DNA from: DYRG01 sp041161065
GTDB taxonomy: Bacteria; Pseudomonadota; Gammaproteobacteria; Beggiatoales; Beggiatoaceae
Direction: 5' to 3'
NCBI GenBank assembly: GCA_041161065.1
Contig: JBEAVE010000031.1
Location: forward strand, 1-61,352
DNA: 61,352 nt
Under the pieces are notes generated by a model that ran no database searches, was not told where the DNA came from, and worked only from the letters and a program-made list of their open reading frames with translations. Below are positions 52,779 through 60,409 of the stretch, in pieces (the first letter of the stretch is position 1; each line of letters opens with the position of its first letter). Both the position numbers and the translations under genes were made by a program.

Positions 52779-53035
52779 TAAAGCACCATTTTAACATTGG
52801 GGTGAGAATTTAATGCAATGTACAAATTGTCGAGTTGCTCACGATTTTTTACATAGACATTAACCGTAATTGCGTTATAATTACCTTGTTTGCTTGCGCG
52901 TTGTGAAATAGCATTTTCTAATAAATCACCGCAATGTTCACGAGCAATTTGGGCAACGATTTCATCTAATGCAACATTAGATTTTCCAAACACTTTGATT
53001 GGAAATTCGCAAGGAAATGTTAATAAGCTATCCAT
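52778..53035 (-). CDS. ybeD: YbeD (DUF493) family protein
   Basis: An 85-residue ACT-like small protein of the DUF493/YbeD family. Motifs: TFPCEFPIKVFGKSNVALDE at the start and NYNAITVNVYVKNREQLDNLY, ending HPNVKMVL. E. coli YbeD (87 residues) lies next to lipB/lipA; here it heads an exonuclease-ATPase pair instead, so the context is unusual. Its role is unclear. It is divergent from the glycosyltransferase gene, with only 51 bp between start codons, so both promoters overlap or lie within neighbouring genes. Confidence 0.9.
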   Translation of the reverse strand: MDSLLTFPCEFPIKVFGKSNVALDEIVAQIAREHCGDLLENAISQRASKQGNYNAITVNVYVKNREQLDNLYIALNSHPNVKMVL

Positions 53036-53086
53036 TTGTTTCTATCCTTTTTTATTTGAAACTATTTTACTTAAAAAGCCACTGAT

Positions 53087-54244
53087 ATGAAAGCACGTTT
53101 TGATTTAATTTTGCAAGGACAACAAGATTATAAAAATCGCAAAATATTGATTTTATTGGCAATAAATGAGCGCGTCGGCGGAGGATTATTAATTATTAGC
53201 GAAGCTGCCGCAATGCAAAAAATGGGTGTGAATGTGCAATTTCTCAATTTTTATTCGCAACAAGCTGATTTTGAAAGGGCTTATCCAGACAACCCCATTC
53301 CTGTTATTTATATTTTACAACCTTCTGATATTTCAAAGGTTTGCCAAAATTTTGATGCCATCATTGCAACCGCTTTCTTTACCGTTGAATGGTTGAAACC
53401 TTTAAGCAATACAAATATAAAACTTGCTTATTATATTCAAGATTTTGAACCTTATTTCTTTATTAATAACCCCCTGCAAAATGGATTATTTTGGAAATCG
53501 GCATGGATTCGGCGGAGAATTTCAGGTTATTTCTTTCGTAAAAACAAAGACTTTCGAGAAGCATGGGTTTCTTATGTTACTAAAAATTTGATTTTATTCA
53601 CAAAAACCACTTGGAATCAACGTGAGGTTTTTTATCAAACGGGAAAATTACCGCATATTGTCGGCATTAGTTACGATTGTGATCGGTTTTTTATGCAAGA
53701 AAAAGAACTTTCAAATCAAATAAATATTACGGCAATGATTCGCCCCAATACACCGCGCAGAAATGCAACTTTTACGATGAATATTTTAGAAAAAATTGCT
53801 CAAAAATATAGAGAGAAAGTGAATATATTATTGTTTGGAATTGAAAAAGAACATTCATATTGGAAAGCCTTTGATTTTCCATTTCAAAATTTAGGTGCAT
53901 TAACTGCCGATGAAATGGCGATTATTTTGAGGAAAAGTGATATTTTTGTGGATTTCTCCTGTTATCAAGCGATGGGTTTAACGGCATTAGAAGCAATGGC
54001 GTGTCGAAATGCGGTGATTGTTCCTCAAGCGGGCGGGGCAGTGGATTTCGTAAAACATTTGAATAATGGGTTAATTGTGGATACGAGCAACTCAAAACGG
54101 TGTTTGAATGCTTTAGAAATGCTTATTAGCCATCAAACAATGCGAGAAACTCTTGCGAAGAATGCTCAACAATCGGTTTCTCAATTTTTCCCCGAACAAC
54201 CCGCTTTTGAAATTCTGAAATTGCTTTTTCAACATAATGATTAA
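53087..54244 (+). CDS. GT4-type glycosyltransferase
   Basis: A 385-residue group-1 glycosyltransferase of the two-Rossmann GT-B fold. N-terminal INERVGGGLLIISEAAAMQK forms the acceptor-side loop. The C-terminal nucleotide-sugar domain has ITAMIRPNTPRRN, VNILLFGIEKEHSYW and the EAMACRNAVIVPQAGGAVDF block (E-x7-E-like). Substrate sugar and product are unknown; no wzx/wzy or other polysaccharide gene lies nearby, so it could act on a surface glycan made elsewhere. It is forward and divergent from ybeD. Confidence 0.85.
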   Translation: MKARFDLILQGQQDYKNRKILILLAINERVGGGLLIISEAAAMQKMGVNVQFLNFYSQQADFERAYPDNPIPVIYILQPSDISKVCQNFDAIIATAFFTVEWLKPLSNTNIKLAYYIQDFEPYFFINNPLQNGLFWKSAWIRRRISGYFFRKNKDFREAWVSYVTKNLILFTKTTWNQREVFYQTGKLPHIVGISYDCDRFFMQEKELSNQINITAMIRPNTPRRNATFTMNILEKIAQKYREKVNILLFGIEKEHSYWKAFDFPFQNLGALTADEMAIILRKSDIFVDFSCYQAMGLTALEAMACRNAVIVPQAGGAVDFVKHLNNGLIVDTSNSKRCLNALEMLISHQTMRETLAKNAQQSVSQFFPEQPAFEILKLLFQHND

Positions 54245-54287
54245 TAAGAAATAATTATTGCGTATGTTGATTGCCATTAAACGTGCA

Positions 54288-54722
54288 TTATTTGTCGATG
54301 TCGTGAGATTTGATTTCTAGGTTCAAATCCCGATAATAACGAAAGCGTTGTCGTCCAGTTTCTCTCGTATCGGGGTCTTGATTAATGATTTCTAGCACCC
54401 GTTCATACGCCTTAAAAAAGGGAGGAACGGTTGAAGTTAGATTGATAAGAACATCAAAAGACGGGTGGGTTTGAGTGGGTAAATAACCAATGCGAATTGA
54501 AAGGGTTGAAGGATTTGTGTCGGGATATAAATCGTGGGGAAGAAACGCCTCGCCTTTGAATGTCCACAATTGCGTATTCAAGCGTTGTGCATCGGCGTAA
54601 CTTTCCACCAATAAAAACACCCGTTTTCCCGATTTGAAAGCCTTATCGGTCAAACGACACGCATAGGTTTCTCGGCTTTGTGGGGCTTTGGGTTGTAAAA
54701 CGTAAAAATCAATCTGCGTCAT
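54288..54722 (-). CDS. holC: DNA polymerase III chi subunit
   Basis: HolC links the clamp loader (through psi) to single-strand binding protein. The 144 residues match the family: IDFYVLQPKAPQSRETYACR, KAFKSGKRVFLLVESYADAQ, LWTFKGEAFLPHDLYPD and INLTSTVPPFFKAYERVLEI, ending RQRFRYYRDLNLEIKSHDI. It lies 60 bp after hypD on the same strand and converges with the glycosyltransferase gene. In many relatives holC is beside pepA and valS; neither is in the window. Confidence 0.94.
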   Translation of the reverse strand: MTQIDFYVLQPKAPQSRETYACRLTDKAFKSGKRVFLLVESYADAQRLNTQLWTFKGEAFLPHDLYPDTNPSTLSIRIGYLPTQTHPSFDVLINLTSTVPPFFKAYERVLEIINQDPDTRETGRQRFRYYRDLNLEIKSHDIDK

Positions 54723-54782
54723 TAGGTCTGATCCGTTTCATTTGAAAAGAAAGTCGGCAAAAGAATTGTATCAAATTTTGTT

Positions 54783-55880
54783 TTAAGGTTGAGGATTTCT
54801 CAACCCTGCTGCCCACCAAATGCGGCACGCGCCTTCGTCTGATACCATGCAAGGACCGATGGGCGCGCGAGGAACGCAGCTTTTGCCAAATAATTTGCAT
54901 TGGTTTGGGTAGAGTTGTCCGAGCACCACTTTTGCGCAATCGCAACCGGCAGGCATTTCTCCCATTCGCCGCCGCGAAACCTCGTCGTAAGTAGGCAATT
55001 TCAAACGGGCATTGTGATGAGCAAAGGTTTCTCTCAATTCAAATCCCGATTGCGGAATTATTCCAATCCCCCGCCAAGTCGCATCAATAATTTCAAAGGC
55101 TTGTTTAAGTTGTTGTTTAGCGGTAGGATTTCCGTTTTGATGCACCACTTGCGGATAACAATTGTCTAATGCGATGCGGTGAGTTTGAAACTGTCGCGCG
55201 ACCGAATAAAATCCCGCCAATAAACTCTCCGCCGAGAAACCCGCCACCGCCACAGGCATTTGATGACGAGTCGCAACAAATTCCCACTCTTCCGCGCCCA
55301 TCACCGCCGCCACATGACCGGGCGCAATTAACGCATCAAACGCCGCCTGTTCGGTTTCCAAAAGCATTTTTACCGCTGGATACGTTAAGCGTCCTGATAA
55401 TAAAATCAATAAGTTAGACGGCACACCCTCGACCAACATCGATGCAACGGGTGCGATGGTGGTTTCGAAACCGGCGGCAAAAAAAACTACGGTTGTTGAG
55501 GGATTGTGGCGGGCAATGCTGACGGCTTCTTGCGGCGACGCGATGGGTCGAATATCTGCGCCAGAGGCTTTGGCTTGTTCGAGCGAACGCGGTTGATTTT
55601 TCGGCACATTCACCGGCACGCGCAGCATATCCCCAAATGCAACGAGAATAATTTTTTCGTGGGTTGCCCATTGGATCGCGGTGAAAATGTCTTCTTCAGG
55701 ACAAATGCACACCGGACACCCGGGACCTGGAATTAATTCGAACGCGGGCGGCAGCATTCCCCTCAAACCCGCGTGGGTAATTGAGCGTTCGTGTCCGCCG
55801 CACACATTCATGATTTTGAACGGTTTTGAGAAAGAAAGTGCCTGTAATTGTTCAAGCCATTGCGCAGCGGTGAGCGACAT
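54783..55880 (-). CDS. hypD: Hydrogenase maturation factor HypD
   Basis: HypD, with HypC, builds the Fe(CN)2CO centre of [NiFe] hydrogenase. The 365 residues carry the motifs CGGHE (27-31), GPGCPVCIC (52-60), VFFAAGFETTIAPV and VAGFSAESLLAGFY. The C-terminal [4Fe-4S] cysteines are in CDCAKVVLG, NQCKLFGKSC and GPCMVSDEGAC. No hydrogenase structural gene and no hypA/B/C/E/F are in the window, so this copy is isolated, with holC downstream and the divergent DUF1269-like gene upstream. Whether the rest lies elsewhere cannot be seen here. Confidence 0.94.
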   Translation of the reverse strand: MSLTAAQWLEQLQALSFSKPFKIMNVCGGHERSITHAGLRGMLPPAFELIPGPGCPVCICPEEDIFTAIQWATHEKIILVAFGDMLRVPVNVPKNQPRSLEQAKASGADIRPIASPQEAVSIARHNPSTTVVFFAAGFETTIAPVASMLVEGVPSNLLILLSGRLTYPAVKMLLETEQAAFDALIAPGHVAAVMGAEEWEFVATRHQMPVAVAGFSAESLLAGFYSVARQFQTHRIALDNCYPQVVHQNGNPTAKQQLKQAFEIIDATWRGIGIIPQSGFELRETFAHHNARLKLPTYDEVSRRRMGEMPAGCDCAKVVLGQLYPNQCKLFGKSCVPRAPIGPCMVSDEGACRIWWAAGLRNPQP

Positions 55881-55937
55881 AATGTACGTCCTTATATAAG
55901 TTTAAGCTAAAATAACGTTTTATCGGAGGATTTGACC

Positions 55938-56438
55938 ATGCGTAGACGTTTGTATTTTTTATTGCCCGATGTTGCCCATTGTAAAGCGTTAGTTGCGGAA
56001 TTGCGCGATCAGGGCGTGACAAATCAACAAATTCATGTGGTGGCGCGCGACGACATCGAATTGGAAGGCTTGCATCAAGCCAGCGTCCTGCAAAAAACTG
56101 AACTTGCGCACGGGTTGGAATGGGGCGTTGGATTGGGCGGCATCGCGGGATTATTGGGGGGATTATTGGCGGTGACGTTTCCGCCGGCGGGTATTTTATT
56201 GGCGGGCGAAGCGATTTTGTTGGGCACAACCTTAGCGGGTGCAGGATTTGGCGCGGTGGTGTCGGCGTTGGTCGCGGGCGACATTCCCAATCAAGAATTA
56301 GAGGATTTTCAAGATCGGATTGCGTTGGGCGAAATTTTATTGCTTTTGGATATTCCAACCCAAGAAGTGGACGACATCACCCGCCTCATCAAAACCCACC
56401 ACCCCGAAGCGACCATCGGCATCATCAAAGCCCATTAA
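55938..56438 (+). CDS. DUF1269-like glycine-rich protein
   Basis: A 166-residue protein with an N-terminal alpha/beta part (RRRLYFLLPDVAHCKALVAE; GVTNQQIHVVARDDIELEG), then a hydrophobic Gly/Ala-rich region (about 60-112, two probable membrane or membrane-associated hairpins), and a polar C-terminal helix (RIALGEILLLLDIPTQEVDD). It resembles the DUF1269/stress-protein-17M-like group. The ATG at 55938 is chosen because GGAGG sits eight bases upstream; an in-frame TTG two codons earlier is less likely. It is divergent from hypD with 57 bp between starts. Function unknown. Confidence 0.72.
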   Translation: MRRRLYFLLPDVAHCKALVAELRDQGVTNQQIHVVARDDIELEGLHQASVLQKTELAHGLEWGVGLGGIAGLLGGLLAVTFPPAGILLAGEAILLGTTLAGAGFGAVVSALVAGDIPNQELEDFQDRIALGEILLLLDIPTQEVDDITRLIKTHHPEATIGIIKAH

Positions 56439-56550
56439 GCCTTTGCGGCGGGCTTTCCGTTTCAAAAGAGAAAAAAACCGCGAAAAGCATTTCTAAAGCC
56501 GCTAAATTGTTATGGTTAAATGCGTAAAAAACGAGAGATTGCGTAAAGTT

Positions 56551-56559
56551 TGCTAAAAT
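56551..56559 (+). promoter_or_regulatory. Possible extended -10 promoter of aroQ-accB-accC
   Basis: TGCTAAAAT carries TG one base before a TAAAAT -10, about 33 bases before the aroQ start. No good -35 is visible at 17 bases, as expected for an extended -10 promoter. Confidence 0.4.
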
Positions 56560-56591
56560 AGCCGCAGGATTTGTCTTTTTAGAGTACAAAT

Positions 56592-57032
56592 ATGGCTAAA
56601 CTATTGGTATTGCATGGACCAAACTTGAATTTGCTGGGATTGCGCGAGCCGTCGCATTATGGGCGGGTGACGTTGCAGGATATTGCGCAGCGTTTGCAAC
56701 AAATTGCAGCGAATCACGAATTGGAGAGTTTTCAGAGCAATTCTGAACACGCTTTAATTGAAAAAATCCAGGCTTCCCGCGAACAAGCGGTTGATTTTAT
56801 TATCATTAACCCTGCGGCTTTCACACACACCAGTGTTGCATTGCGTGATGCGTTGTTAGCGGTGGGGATTCCTTTCATCGAAGTGCATTTGTCAAATGTG
56901 CACGCCCGCGAGCCGTTTCGCCACCATTCCTATTTCTCTGATATTGCGCAAGGCGTGATTTTAGGTTTGGGATCAATGGGTTATGAATTAGCGGTGCAGG
57001 CTGCGCTGACAATACTCTCTAACCGGAATTAA
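56592..57032 (+). CDS. aroQ: 3-dehydroquinate dehydratase, type II
   Basis: AroQ dehydrates 3-dehydroquinate to 3-dehydroshikimate. The 146 residues fit the dodecameric type II enzyme: HGPNLNLLGLREPSHYG (8-24, with the catalytic Tyr23 and Arg18), FQSNSEHALIEKIQ, INPAAFTHTSVALRDAL and EVHLSNVHAREPFRHHSY with the catalytic His. It is followed after six bases by accB; aroQ-accB-accC is the standard gammaproteobacterial order. Chorismate made downstream feeds the pabBC pair at 4.5-6.0 kb. Confidence 0.97.
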   Translation: MAKLLVLHGPNLNLLGLREPSHYGRVTLQDIAQRLQQIAANHELESFQSNSEHALIEKIQASREQAVDFIIINPAAFTHTSVALRDALLAVGIPFIEVHLSNVHAREPFRHHSYFSDIAQGVILGLGSMGYELAVQAALTILSNRN

Positions 57033-57038
57033 CCTTTC

Positions 57039-57485
57039 ATGGATATTCGTAAAATTAAAAAACTGATCGATTTGGTGGAAAGCTCGAGCATTGCCGAGAT
57101 CGAAATCAAAGAGGGCGAAGAAAGCGTGCGGATTAACCGTTACAGCGCGCCCCCGCAAGCCTTTTCAATGCCTTACCCGCAAACTTACACCCAATCTGCC
57201 GTGAGTTTGCCGCCCCCCGTCGACGCGCCCCCGCCCAAAGAAGAATACAAAGGTCACGTCGTCAAAGCCCCAATGGTCGGGACTTTTTATCGCGCCGCCT
57301 CGCCCACCAGTAAGCCTTTTATTGAGGAAGGTCAAAGCGTTAAAGAAGGCGACACCCTGTGCATCATCGAGGCAATGAAAATCCTCAACCAAATCGTCGC
57401 GGACAAAGGCGGCACGGTCGCGAAAGTGTTGGCAGAAAACGGCGCGCCCGTCGAATACGATCAACCGTTGTTTGTACTTCAATGA
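57039..57485 (+). CDS. accB: Biotin carboxyl carrier protein of acetyl-CoA carboxylase
   Basis: AccB carries the biotin that shuttles carboxyl between biotin carboxylase and the transferase in fatty-acid synthesis. The 148 residues comprise an N-terminal helix (DIRKIKKLIDLVESSSIAEI), a Pro/Ala linker (about 38-70) and the biotinyl domain with EAMKI (111-115), Lys114 being biotinylated. The thumb of the domain (APMVGTFYRAASPTSKPF) is intact. accC starts nine bases after its stop codon with AGGA before the ATG. Codons are GC-rich, as in other highly expressed genes here. Confidence 0.97.
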   Translation: MDIRKIKKLIDLVESSSIAEIEIKEGEESVRINRYSAPPQAFSMPYPQTYTQSAVSLPPPVDAPPPKEEYKGHVVKAPMVGTFYRAASPTSKPFIEEGQSVKEGDTLCIIEAMKILNQIVADKGGTVAKVLAENGAPVEYDQPLFVLQ

Positions 57486-57494
57486 GGACAGGTT

Positions 57495-58835
57495 ATGCTG
57501 ACTAAAATTGTCATTGCCAATCGCGGGGAAATTGCTCTGCGGATTTTGCGCGCGTGTCGGGAAATGGGGATCAAAACGGTCGCGGTGCATTCGACGGCTG
57601 ATCGCGATCTCAAACACGTTCGCTTGGCAGACGAAACGGTGTGCATCGGTCCGCCGTCCTCAAAAGAAAGTTATTTAAATATCCCCGCCGTGATTTCCGC
57701 CGCCGAAGTCACCGACGCGGTCGGCATTCACCCGGGTTACGGTTTTTTATCCGAAAACGCGGATTTTGCCGAACAAGTTGAAAAAAGTGGCTTTGTATTC
57801 ATCGGACCGCGCGCCGACACCATTCGTTTGATGGGCGATAAAGTCTCCGCGATTCAGGCGATGAAAGCCGCTGGCGTGCCTTGTGTCCCGGGCTCAGACG
57901 GACCGCTCGGCGACGATGTCGAAGAAAATATCCATCTCGCCAAAGGCATCGGTTATCCCGTGATCATCAAAGCAGCGGGCGGCGGCGGGGGGCGTGGAAT
58001 GCGAGTCGTGCATTCGGAAGCGGCTCTCGGCAATGCGATCGCGCTCACCAAAGCCGAAGCAGGCACGGCGTTTGGAAATGACATGGTGTACATGGAAAAA
58101 TACCTTGAAAATCCACGACATATTGAAATCCAAGTTTTAGCGGACAGTCATGGAAACGCGGTGTATTTGGGTGAACGCGACTGTTCGATGCAGCGTCGCC
58201 ACCAAAAAGTCATCGAAGAAGCCCCCGCCCCGGGATTAAGCAAACAATTGCGCCAAAAAATCGGTGAACAATGCGCGGAAGCCTGCCGTAAATTAGGTTA
58301 TCGCGGCGCGGGCACGTTTGAGTTTTTATATGAAGATGGCGAGTTTTATTTTATTGAAATGAACACCCGTTTGCAGGTAGAACACCCCGTCACTGAAATG
58401 ATTACGGGAATTGATATTGTGCGAGAGCAACTGTTGATTGCATCGGGTGAGAAACTCTCCTTTCAACAGAAAGATATTCGCATTCACGGACACGCCATCG
58501 AATGTCGAATCAACGCCGAAGACCCGAATACTTTTGCACCGTCCCCGGGTTTAATCACCCGCTATCACCCTCCCGGCGGCTTAGGAATCCGTGTCGATAC
58601 ACATATTTACGCCGATTATCGCGTCCCGCCGTATTACGATTCAATGATTGGAAAATTGATTGCCTTTGCGGATAATCGTGATGCCGCCATTGCTAAAATG
58701 AGCATGGCATTAGATGAAATTGTTATTGATGGGATTAAAACTAACGTCCCATTACATCAAAGGCTATTGCGTGATGCGGGTTTTCGAGCGGGTGGCGCAA
58801 ATATTCATTACTTAGAAAAGAAACTCAATCGCTAG
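57495..58835 (+). CDS. accC: Biotin carboxylase subunit of acetyl-CoA carboxylase
   Basis: AccC carboxylates the biotin on AccB using ATP and bicarbonate. The 446 residues match E. coli AccC (449). Motifs: VIANRGEIALRILRACREMG, IHPGYGFLSENADFA, ATP loop IKAAGGGGGRGMRVV, ERDCSMQRRHQKVIEEAP and the catalytic EMNTRLQVEHPVTEMITGID. It ends the aroQ-accB-accC transcript. A hairpin (58847-58881) follows its stop codon, then a truncated small gene and repeat copy 6. Confidence 0.98.
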   Translation: MLTKIVIANRGEIALRILRACREMGIKTVAVHSTADRDLKHVRLADETVCIGPPSSKESYLNIPAVISAAEVTDAVGIHPGYGFLSENADFAEQVEKSGFVFIGPRADTIRLMGDKVSAIQAMKAAGVPCVPGSDGPLGDDVEENIHLAKGIGYPVIIKAAGGGGGRGMRVVHSEAALGNAIALTKAEAGTAFGNDMVYMEKYLENPRHIEIQVLADSHGNAVYLGERDCSMQRRHQKVIEEAPAPGLSKQLRQKIGEQCAEACRKLGYRGAGTFEFLYEDGEFYFIEMNTRLQVEHPVTEMITGIDIVREQLLIASGEKLSFQQKDIRIHGHAIECRINAEDPNTFAPSPGLITRYHPPGGLGIRVDTHIYADYRVPPYYDSMIGKLIAFADNRDAAIAKMSMALDEIVIDGIKTNVPLHQRLLRDAGFRAGGANIHYLEKKLNR

Positions 58836-58846
58836 TTTTTACAGAA

Positions 58847-58881
58847 AAACACCATTTAATTTAAATAGTTAAGTGGTGTTT
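58847..58881. terminator. Hairpin terminator after accC, possibly bidirectional
   Basis: AAACACCATTTAA pairs with TTAAGTGGTGTTT through 13 bp with one G-T. On the minus strand the stem is followed by TTTTTC, so it would also stop reverse transcripts coming from the vapBC-like pair. Confidence 0.7.
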
Positions 58882-58901
58882 GATGGAGAGGATTAAAAGA
58901 A

Positions 58902-58979
58902 ATGAATAACAAACTTGAAGTTGAAAATCAGTTAATTGATGAAATACATCAATTATCACTGGACAAAATTGAGGGGTAG
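58902..58979 (+). pseudogene. N-terminal fragment of a small gene cut off by repeat copy 6
   Basis: From the ATG at 58902 the frame reads 25 codons (MNNKLEVENQLIDEIHQLSL, then DKIEG) and stops at TAG 58977-58979, which lies inside the GGTAG of repeat copy 6. The N-terminus, LIDEIHQLSLDKIE, looks like the start of DUF2281-type antitoxins (LPxEKxxEVxDFxxFL), which are usually 60-80 residues. The frame therefore seems truncated by repeat insertion. A purine-rich ribosome site (TGGAGAGG) stands about 15 bases before the ATG. Confidence 0.6.
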
Positions 58980-59067
58980 TGATCAAATTGAGATGCTCAT
59001 TAAACCTATAATTTACTGAAAATAAACCCAAAATAGGCAAAATTATCTCTTGTTTTTGATCACTACC
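58975..59067. repeat. Intergenic palindromic repeat, copy 6 of 6
   Basis: Best-preserved copy, 93 bp: left GGTAGTGATCAAATTGAGATG, right TTTTTGATCACTACC. The core contains AAACCTATAATTTACTGAAAATAAACCC and GGCAAAATTATCTC. Its left edge supplies the stop codon of the preceding fragment. Confidence 0.92.
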
Positions 59068-59074
59068 CTAATAA

Positions 59075-59476
59075 TTAAGAAACCCAATTTTCGATGTTTA
59101 ATCCACTTACTCTAACAAATTCTTTAGTGTTATTAGTCACTAAGGTTATTCCAAGACTAAGTGCATGGGCTGCAATCATGAAATCTAAAGAACCGATCGG
59201 CGTACCCATACGTTCTAAAGATGCTCTTAAATCTCCATAACAAGAAGCGGCTTGTTTATCAAATGGCAAAACGATCAAAAGTGAAATAAATTCTTCTAAT
59301 GCTTGTTGATTTCTTTCTTTAGCTTGACTTTTTTTCACGCCATATTCAAGTTCTGCTAATGTGACTGAAGAAATAGCTACATTTTCTAGTTGTAATTTTT
59401 TGAATCTTGCAATAACTTGTGGAGGGCGTTTTTTAATCAAATAAATACAAATATTAGTATCTAACAAATAATTCAT
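59075..59476 (-). CDS. vapC: VapC-like PIN-domain toxin ribonuclease
   Basis: A 133-residue PIN-domain RNase of a type II toxin-antitoxin pair. Catalytic acids: Asp6 (LLDTNICIYLI), Glu42 (LAELEYG), Asp97 (GSLDFMIAAHA) and the NNTKEF loop (114-119), where the usual fourth Asp is Asn. VapC normally has Asp at about that place in some subfamilies and Asn in others, so activity is likely but not certain. It overlaps the antitoxin gene by four bases (ATGA). Unlike the toxin at 2437, it is intact. The gene ends eight bp before repeat copy 6. Confidence 0.92.
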   Translation of the reverse strand: MNYLLDTNICIYLIKKRPPQVIARFKKLQLENVAISSVTLAELEYGVKKSQAKERNQQALEEFISLLIVLPFDKQAASCYGDLRASLERMGTPIGSLDFMIAAHALSLGITLVTNNTKEFVRVSGLNIENWVS

Positions 59477-59724
59477 TCAAATAAACTCTCTCTTTCTTGT
59501 AATGCAGGTTGTTCGCGTTGTTCCATAAAATCATCGGAGAATTTATCTAAGCTATCGAATAAAGATTGCCAATTTGATGGCATTAAATCAACGGTAGCTT
59601 CTTTTTCAATTTCAGGGAATAAAACAATTATTTTTGCAGATTTTCCATAATACTGTTGATAATCGATTGGAATTTGTAATGTTCCACTCCGATCAATCAT
59701 GGTTTCTAATTCAATGGCTTTCAT
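59473..59724 (-). CDS. vapB: VapB-like antitoxin
   Basis: An 83-residue antitoxin directly upstream of, and overlapping, vapC. The N-terminus (MKAIELETMIDRSGTLQIPI) has the AbrB/SpoVT-type beta-strand pattern that binds operator DNA; the acidic C-terminus (SLDKFSDDFMEQREQPALQE) probably wraps the toxin. A short gap (18 bp) separates it from the HTH protein gene upstream on the same strand, so they may share a transcript. The pair would autoregulate its promoter, as is usual in the family. Confidence 0.82.
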   Translation of the reverse strand: MKAIELETMIDRSGTLQIPIDYQQYYGKSAKIIVLFPEIEKEATVDLMPSNWQSLFDSLDKFSDDFMEQREQPALQERESLFE

Positions 59725-59742
59725 GGTTTTATCCTTGAGAGG

Positions 59743-60300
59743 CTATATTTCACCGTCATCTGGTTGTTTTTCTAAAAAGGCTTGTAAATTTTTATCCGCT
59801 AATGGAGAAACAATACGAACATTCAAATCAATAATAATTTTATTATTCTTAATATTAAAACTAACCATTTTTACTAAAGCATCAACTGTTTCAGGAATAT
59901 TTAAATTGCCTTGCATAAAAGCACTTTTATAACCAGCTTCTTCTAACCATTCAGAAATATCTCGCCAATTACCAATATCTTTATTTTCTCTATTAAGTAG
60001 GCTTTTAATATATTGATAAATAGTGCTACTCAAATCTACTTCTACACTGTTTTTTGATTTATTAAGTTTATTGGCAATTTCTGTTGGGCTATGTCCGCAC
60101 AATAATCCTCGCAAATGGAGTTTTTCGGTAGGTGTTAGTTTTTTCCCTTTTGCAGAAGCCAAATCCTTGTATAATCTATTCAAATCCCAAGAATTTTCAG
60201 CTTTATTAAATTGTTCATCAATGGGCGCATGAGGCATGGCAGATGTTCCCTCTGTTAAGGATTTGAGTAGTTCAGAAATAACCGGATAGCTAATGCTCAT
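59743..60300 (-). CDS. Stand-alone HTH protein of the conflict-system effector-associated type
   Basis: A soluble protein of about 185 residues from the ATG at 60300; a TTG seven codons upstream is the alternative, and neither has a good ribosome site. The centre (about 45-115) reads KKLTPTEKLHLRGLLCGHSP, TEIANKLNKSKNSVEVDLSS, then YQYIKSLL and WRDISEWLEEAGYK, a LuxR-like HTH closely resembling the N-terminal HTH of vWA-MoxR/STAND-NTPase and WD40 conflict proteins. Here no effector or NTPase is attached. The C-terminal part (FNIKNNKIIIDLNVRIVSPL) is beta-rich. It lies upstream of vapBC. Confidence 0.65.
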   Translation of the reverse strand: MSISYPVISELLKSLTEGTSAMPHAPIDEQFNKAENSWDLNRLYKDLASAKGKKLTPTEKLHLRGLLCGHSPTEIANKLNKSKNSVEVDLSSTIYQYIKSLLNRENKDIGNWRDISEWLEEAGYKSAFMQGNLNIPETVDALVKMVSFNIKNNKIIIDLNVRIVSPLADKNLQAFLEKQPDDGEI

Positions 60301-60409
60301 TAATGATAATTTAGTGCTCAAATTGATAGACTAAACGTACCATAACTTTTATGGATTAACAATTCAATTTTTAGAATTATTACTCTTTTTACAAAGATAG
60401 GAGATTATT

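Noticed and set aside
54315..54340. ggttcaaatccc, resembling a tRNA T-arm
   Set aside because: It lies inside holC in coding frame, and no acceptor stem, D arm or anticodon arm surrounds it.
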